A stretch of 64,000 bases of DNA. It comes from Paenibacillus sp. MBLB1832. Its GTDB lineage: Bacteria > Bacillota > Bacilli > Paenibacillales > NBRC-103111. This document shows positions 59,609 to 64,000 of this stretch, piece by piece. Numbering within the stretch: the first letter of the stretch is position 1; each line of letters opens with the position of its first letter. The stretch covers positions 1,321,001 to 1,385,000 of the forward strand of contig NZ_CP130319.1 in the NCBI RefSeq assembly GCF_032271945.1, read 5' to 3'. The position numbers were made by a program, and so were the translations under genes. A model generated the notes under the pieces. It worked only from the letters and a program-made list of their open reading frames with translations. It made no database searches and was not told the DNA's origin.

Positions 59609-60972
59609 GTGAAACGTCCATTAAGCCGAAGCTGGCTTCAACTAGTGTGAATCCTTTGGCAGAGCGCTTGAAGCTCACACTGAACTACGATGAACTGAGC
59701 AACTGCATTCGCTGCGGCTTTTGTCAACCATCCTGTCCGACGTTCAAAGAGACGGGTATAGAAGCCGCGTCCCCACGTGGACGTCTTGCGCTTATGAAAG
59801 CAGTCGTCGACGATCTTATGGTGCCTGACGAGGCGTTTCGCGAGCAGATGGATTTATGCTTAGGCTGCCGCGCTTGTGAGCCTGTTTGCCCGGCTGACGT
59901 TAAGTACGGGCAGCTGCTAGAGCAGACACGAGATGCTATCGAAAAGCATACCGAGCACCGCTGGTGGGTAAAACCAATACGCAACGCAGTTTTCAAGCAG
60001 TTGTTCCCGAACCAGAAGAGAATGCGCTTGCTAGGCTCTGCGCTCCGTATTTATCAGCGCTTCGGCATCCAAGGATTGGTGCAAAAATCCGGATTTATGA
60101 AGCTTCTGCCAGACACAATGAGTCAAATGGAACGCATTCTGCCAGAGGCTTCCGCCAAGGGCGTTATCGAGCAGCTCGGTACATACGTGCCAGCGAGCGG
60201 CGGCAGGAAGCCTATCGCTACAGTCGGAATGTTCCGTGGCTGTATTATGGATGTGCTGTTCACAGAGACGAATATTAACACCGTCAAGCTGCTGTCTGAA
60301 GCGGGCTTTGATGTCGTCATTCCAGAGGCGCAGAATTGCTGCGGAGCGCTGCATGCGCACAGTGGAGAATTGGATCAAGCGCGGGAGCTGGCGAAGAAAA
60401 ACGTCGATGCATTCCGAACCGCAGGTGTTGATTATATCATCTCCAATGCAGGAGGCTGCGGCGCATTACTGGTCGAGTACGGGCATCTCCTGCATGATGA
60501 TCCTGAATATGCGGAAGCGGCTTTGAACTTTGCCGAGAATGTGAAAGACGTTAGCCAGATGTTGATGGAAAAAGGCAACATTCCGCAGTTCGCCGTTAAG
60601 GAAAACGGCTCAGGTCATGAGCGTGTCGCAGTCACGTATCAAGATTCCTGTCACCTGCGTAATGTCATGAAAGCCGGTAACGCGCCGCGCGATCTTATGA
60701 ACCGAATCGAAGGGGCTCGATTGGTTGAACTTCAGGGAGCTGACCGCTGCTGCGGCTCGGCGGGTATTTATAATCTAGTCCAACCTCAAATGTCAATGGA
60801 CATTCTTGATCATAAGATGGAGCATGTCAAGCAGACTCAGGCCCACTACCTGCTGACGAGCAACCCAGGCTGCTTGCTGCAGATGAAGCTGGGCATCGAG
60901 CGTGAGCAGATGTCCGAGCAGATGAAGGCTGTGCATATCGTGGATTTTTTATATGAAAATTTGGTGAAATAA
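59605..60972 (+). CDS. glcF: Fe-S subunit of 2-hydroxyacid oxidase, GlcF type
   Basis: 455 residues. Two [4Fe-4S] ferredoxin-like motifs, Cys34/37/40/44 (CIRCGFCQPSCP) and Cys85/88/91/95 (CLGCRACEPVCP), precede two CCG domains (NCCGALHAHSGELD and RCCGSAGIYN). It takes electrons from the flavin subunit to the quinone pool. ATGA overlap with glcD. No GlcE-type third subunit is present. Confidence 0.92.
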   Translation: MSETSIKPKLASTSVNPLAERLKLTLNYDELSNCIRCGFCQPSCPTFKETGIEAASPRGRLALMKAVVDDLMVPDEAFREQMDLCLGCRACEPVCPADVKYGQLLEQTRDAIEKHTEHRWWVKPIRNAVFKQLFPNQKRMRLLGSALRIYQRFGIQGLVQKSGFMKLLPDTMSQMERILPEASAKGVIEQLGTYVPASGGRKPIATVGMFRGCIMDVLFTETNINTVKLLSEAGFDVVIPEAQNCCGALHAHSGELDQARELAKKNVDAFRTAGVDYIISNAGGCGALLVEYGHLLHDDPEYAEAALNFAENVKDVSQMLMEKGNIPQFAVKENGSGHERVAVTYQDSCHLRNVMKAGNAPRDLMNRIEGARLVELQGADRCCGSAGIYNLVQPQMSMDILDHKMEHVKQTQAHYLLTSNPGCLLQMKLGIEREQMSEQMKAVHIVDFLYENLVK

Positions 60973-61059
60973 GGAATACGGATCTTGTATTTTCGCCTAA
61001 TTATACGTATGATGAAGGTGATTTTAGCACAGATAATCTAAGGTGAGCAGGGAACCTAT

Positions 61060-61926
61060 ATGTCTATAAATGATAATATTTTGATCAAAATTCGCGAGAT
61101 GAAAGACAGTTTAACTCCCGTGGAGAAGCTGGTCGCTGAGTATATTCTAGACAATGTGGACGAGATTCCACATCTATCGATTAATAGTCTTGCTAAGCTA
61201 ACGAAAACGAGTGATGCTTCCGTCCTTCGCTTCTGCAAAACGATGGGATATAAAGGGTACCGCAACTTCATTGTGAGTATTTCAGCCTCTCTGGGGTCGA
61301 TGGATGAAGAACAGAAGGACCAATACACAGATATTCAACCAGGCGATGATCTCTCTACCATTATCTCGAACATCTCACATAACAATAGTAAATCCATTGA
61401 AGACACGCTAAGTGTGATTGATAAAAATGAGATCGCCCGCGCGGTCCAAGTGTTACGTGAATGCAACCGGATCGTGTTCTTCGGTATAGGTGCGTCTGGC
61501 TTGGTAGGGATGGACGCAGAGCAGAAATTTTCAAGAATTAATAAAATGTGCCATACGTATACAGACGGCCACAGCCAACTAACTGCCGCAACGCTGCTGG
61601 GGAAGAGTGATGTCGCGATTTTTATTTCCAATTCGGGCAGCACGATTGAAATTCTGGATACATTGGAAATTGCCAAGAAAAACGGAGCCACCATTATCGC
61701 CATCACGAAGTATAATAAAAGCGCATTAGCCGATAATGCGAATATCGTGCTCAGCATTTCGACTCCCGAGGTGACCATTCGTAGTGGAGCGATGGGCTCG
61801 CGCATTGCGATGTTGACGGTCATTGATATTCTTTTTGCAGGCGTAGCGAGCAGCGAGTATAAGCATGTGAAGAAATTTTTGGCCAAAACACACGACATTA
61901 TTGCAAGCAGTAAGCATAGAAAATAA
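61060..61926 (+). CDS. murR: RpiR/MurR-family regulator with SIS domain
   Basis: 288 residues. N-terminal RpiR helix-turn-helix (about 1-77; HLSINSLAKLTKTSDASVLR) and C-terminal SIS phosphosugar-binding domain (about 125-265; FFGIGASGLVGMDAEQKFSR, SNSGSTIEILDTLEIAKK). Position directly before murQ points to MurNAc-6-phosphate as effector. A terminator separates the two genes, and an inverted repeat overlaps the murQ promoter. Confidence 0.88.
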   Translation: MSINDNILIKIREMKDSLTPVEKLVAEYILDNVDEIPHLSINSLAKLTKTSDASVLRFCKTMGYKGYRNFIVSISASLGSMDEEQKDQYTDIQPGDDLSTIISNISHNNSKSIEDTLSVIDKNEIARAVQVLRECNRIVFFGIGASGLVGMDAEQKFSRINKMCHTYTDGHSQLTAATLLGKSDVAIFISNSGSTIEILDTLEIAKKNGATIIAITKYNKSALADNANIVLSISTPEVTIRSGAMGSRIAMLTVIDILFAGVASSEYKHVKKFLAKTHDIIASSKHRK

Positions 61927-61939
61927 GCTTTGAGATATA

Positions 61940-61970
61940 CTAACGGCGTCCTGCTTAGGCGCCGTTTTTT
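61940..61970 (+). terminator. Terminator after murR
   Basis: AACGGCG pairs with CGCCGTT around TCCTGCTTAGG, followed by TTTTG. Confidence 0.85.
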
Positions 61971-62018
61971 GTCGAAAAATAAGAAATAAAAAATCAGTTA
62001 TTTGTTTCATGATAAAAT

Positions 62019-62063
62019 AAAATTTCAAAAAGTATTGACCAAAATGAAATTTTCCGTTAACAT
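62019..62063 (+). promoter_or_regulatory. murQ promoter with inverted-repeat operator
   Basis: TTGACC (62035-62040) and TAACAT (62058-62063) have a 17-bp spacer. AAAATTTCA (62019-62027) and TGAAATTTT (62045-62053) form a perfect 9-bp inverted repeat that brackets the -35 box. RpiR/MurR-type repressors bind such A/T-rich palindromes. Confidence 0.65.
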
Positions 62064-62103
62064 TAGACCAGTAAGAGAGAGTAAGCAAGGCAGGAGGACA
62101 GCT

Positions 62104-63018
62104 ATGGATGAGTATCTATCGGGTTTAACTACGGAAGAGATTAACGAGAAGACACAGACGATTGATGAATGTACAACAGAACAAATGCTTCGGATGATGA
62201 ATGAACAAGATGCTTTGGTTCCAGCAGCAGTCGGAGCTGAAATACCGCAGATTATGAAAGCGGTTGATATTTTGCATGGAGTTCTCAGAAACGGTGGCAG
62301 AATGTTCTACGTAGGAGCTGGTTCTTCTGGCAGACTCGGTGTGCTTGATGCATCTGAATGTCCTCCAACCTTTGGCATTGATCCATTGATGGTGCAAGGC
62401 CATATCGCTGGTGGCGATGGCGCATTGCGAACAGCAGTGGAAGGTTTTGAAGACAACGCTGAGGAGGGGGTCGCCCTCATTGAACGATGCGGAGTGACAG
62501 ATAAGGATGCGGTAATTGGGATTACGGCCAGCGGAAGTGCGCAGTTTGTTATAGCTTGCCTAAAGAAGGCAAAAGAAATTGGTGCTGCCACGATTGGGGT
62601 CGTAAATAACAAGAATTCTAAGTTGGTAGCTGTTACTGATGTATGCATCGCGCCAGTGGTTGGGCCGGAAGTAATTATGGGATCTACTCGTCTGAAGGCG
62701 GGTACAGCACAGAAGCTGGTCCTTAACATGCTGACAACCGGAACAATGGTTAAGCTTGGAAAGACGTATAACAATCTCATGGTTGACATGAAGGCTAGTA
62801 ATATCAAGTTGTACGATCGCTCTGTTCGCATTATTCGGATAGCGACAGGGGTGGATGAAGCTACAGCAATTGCTCATCTAGAGAAAGCATCCATGAACTG
62901 CAAACTTGCCATTATGATGATTAAAACTGGCATGGAAGTGAAGGAAGCAGAAGAAGCATTAACACAGTGTGAGGGTAGTTTAAAGAGGGCCATACGTACT
63001 TATGTTCAAGTTGTGTAA
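62104..63018 (+). CDS. murQ: N-acetylmuramic acid 6-phosphate etherase
   Basis: 304 residues, full length. SIS-fold motifs FYVGAGSSGRLGVLDASECPP (as GAGSSGRLG plus DASECPPTFG), IAGGDGALRTAVEGFEDN, GITASGSAQFV, VVGPEVIMGSTRLKAGTAQK and the C-terminal helical domain are all diagnostic for MurQ. It cleaves the lactyl ether of MurNAc-6-phosphate to GlcNAc-6-phosphate and D-lactate in the cytoplasm, during recycling of the cell wall. ATG 62104 with GGAGGACA. The binding-protein gene follows after 31 bp with no terminator. Confidence 0.96.
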   Translation: MDEYLSGLTTEEINEKTQTIDECTTEQMLRMMNEQDALVPAAVGAEIPQIMKAVDILHGVLRNGGRMFYVGAGSSGRLGVLDASECPPTFGIDPLMVQGHIAGGDGALRTAVEGFEDNAEEGVALIERCGVTDKDAVIGITASGSAQFVIACLKKAKEIGAATIGVVNNKNSKLVAVTDVCIAPVVGPEVIMGSTRLKAGTAQKLVLNMLTTGTMVKLGKTYNNLMVDMKASNIKLYDRSVRIIRIATGVDEATAIAHLEKASMNCKLAIMMIKTGMEVKEAEEALTQCEGSLKRAIRTYVQVV

Positions 63019-63049
63019 ATAACTGAAATTATTAGGAGGTCTATTTATT

Positions 63050-64000
63050 ATGAAAAGTAAAATGCCCGTATTAGCTTCTGTTGTAGCATTATCGATGATG
63101 GCTTTAACAGCTTGTGGTGGTTCAGGTACAAAAGAATCAACTACACCTGCAGGTACAGCGGCTCCAGCTGCTACTGCCAGCACTGCCAAAGATACCATCA
63201 CGGCTTTGCTTCCACCGGTTTCACCGAACTACCAAAAGAATTTTGAGCAAATGTCCAAGGATTTCACGGCCTTGTATCCGAATCTGACGTTGAAAATCGA
63301 ACCAGCTAGCTGGGAAGATGTGAAACAAAAGTTGGATACACAAGTGAATGCAGGAAGCCCGCCGGATATCGCTTTCGGAGGATCTGACAGCATTCCGAAG
63401 TATATCGAGCAAGGCTTGTTGATGGATATTACGGGTACAGCAACGCCTGATATGGTGAACGATTTCGATAAAGCTCCTCTTGAATATATGAAGAACGGCA
63501 AGGGATTGTACGGCTTCCCAGCGTATATGGAAGTTCATGCACTTGGCGGTAACAAAGAGTTCTTAGAGAAGGCCGGTATTGACTGGAAAAAAGTACAGAC
63601 AAACGGTTGGACATACGATGAATTCCGTCAAGCGATCAAAAAAGGCGTTGTCACTGAAAACGGTAAAACAAGATATGGTTTTGTTTTCGCTGTAAAAGGT
63701 GTAGCAGCAGTCGATTACCTAGGTATTATGGCCAAAAATGCAGGCATGCCGCATGCGTTTAATAAAGACTTGAAATATGCGTATACTAGCAAAAACTACC
63801 TTGGTTTGCTGAAAGATCTTCGTGCATTGATCGATGATGGTTCTATGCCGAAAGAGCTTAGCTCCGTGGATGCGGGTAAACGTTGGAATATGTTCTTAAC
63901 GGCTCAAACGATGATCACAGGTAAAGGTCTTGCAACTTTCGAGAACTCTGCGAAAGCGAATAACGCTAAGATTAAAGCTGCTGATGGTTCCGCAGTGAAA
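63050..64000 (+). CDS. Sugar ABC transporter binding lipoprotein (cut by window end)
   Basis: 317 codons are open to the window edge. Signal peptide with lipobox LTAC (Cys22), a Ser/Thr/Ala/Pro linker to about residue 45, then a family-1 solute-binding fold (VNAGSPPDIAFGGSDS, GKGLYGFPAYMEVHALGGNK). AGGAGGT lies 9 nt before ATG 63050. It is cotranscribed with murQ, so MurNAc or a muropeptide sugar is the probable ligand; permease genes are expected beyond the edge. Confidence 0.9.
   Translation, partial: MKSKMPVLASVVALSMMALTACGGSGTKESTTPAGTAAPAATASTAKDTITALLPPVSPNYQKNFEQMSKDFTALYPNLTLKIEPASWEDVKQKLDTQVNAGSPPDIAFGGSDSIPKYIEQGLLMDITGTATPDMVNDFDKAPLEYMKNGKGLYGFPAYMEVHALGGNKEFLEKAGIDWKKVQTNGWTYDEFRQAIKKGVVTENGKTRYGFVFAVKGVAAVDYLGIMAKNAGMPHAFNKDLKYAYTSKNYLGLLKDLRALIDDGSMPKELSSVDAGKRWNMFLTAQTMITGKGLATFENSAKANNAKIKAADGSAVK

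Overview
The window looks like a chromosomal segment of a spore-forming, Gram-positive Paenibacillus-type bacterium. The evidence is the moderate G+C, strong AGGAGG-type ribosome binding sites, an S-layer (SLH) protein, a KinB/KinE-type PAS kinase, YesM/YesN two-component pairs, many ATPase-less sugar ABC importers and numerous U-tailed terminators. No species can be named from sequence alone.

Layout. 1-3.1 kb: a guanidine-I (ykkC) riboswitch with its terminator precedes a three-gene NMT1/SsuA-type ABC importer. 3.2-8.1 kb: an autoregulated-looking LacI repressor, a CzcD-type metal exporter, a short RNA gene (copy 1), a two-repeat exported protein and an erythromycin-esterase-family enzyme. 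8.4-31.5 kb: a polysaccharide-use locus. It holds a cytoplasmic GH105 hydrolase, a cytoplasmic lyase-like protein, a secreted beta-helix glycosidase with three C-terminal beta-sandwich modules, a secreted PL8 lyase, and two tandem modules each made of response regulator, histidine kinase, binding protein and two permeases. A decayed insertion element lies inside it. The likely logic is extracellular depolymerisation, import of oligosaccharides with a shared ATPase encoded elsewhere, and intracellular removal of unsaturated uronate ends; a near-consensus cre site precedes the PL8 gene.

31.9-40.5 kb: gene remnants (BaiN-type FAD protein, HPt domain) lie among an AraC regulator, CorA, a sugar-isomerase-like TIM barrel, RNA copy 2, a truncated haemoglobin, a CYTH protein, an orphan ParB and a GGDEF-EAL protein. 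40.6-50 kb: PHP phosphatase, LysR, NagD-type phosphatase overlapping a PAS kinase, CheX, an SDR, a YusU-like protein, a sigma factor and a DEAD-box-type helicase with a DEVD motif. 50.1-50.5 kb: a tandem array of 52-bp palindromic units between convergent genes, next to a DeoR-HAD-MFS operon. 53.4-57.2 kb: a membrane-anchored FAD protein, the SLH protein and a tRNA-His/tRNA-Leu pair.

57.3-64 kb: a GntR repressor, a GlcD/GlcF-type FAD + Fe-S 2-hydroxyacid oxidase, MurR, MurQ and the start of an ABC binding-protein gene. MurQ releases lactate from MurNAc-6-phosphate and the GlcDF-type enzyme could oxidise it, so this end reads as a cell-wall-sugar/lactate salvage region. The most unusual signal in the window is the pair of about 60-nt RNA genes at 5.5 and 34.85 kb. 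They share sequence, a covarying terminator hairpin and an identically phased array of 11-bp direct repeats upstream of the -10 box.
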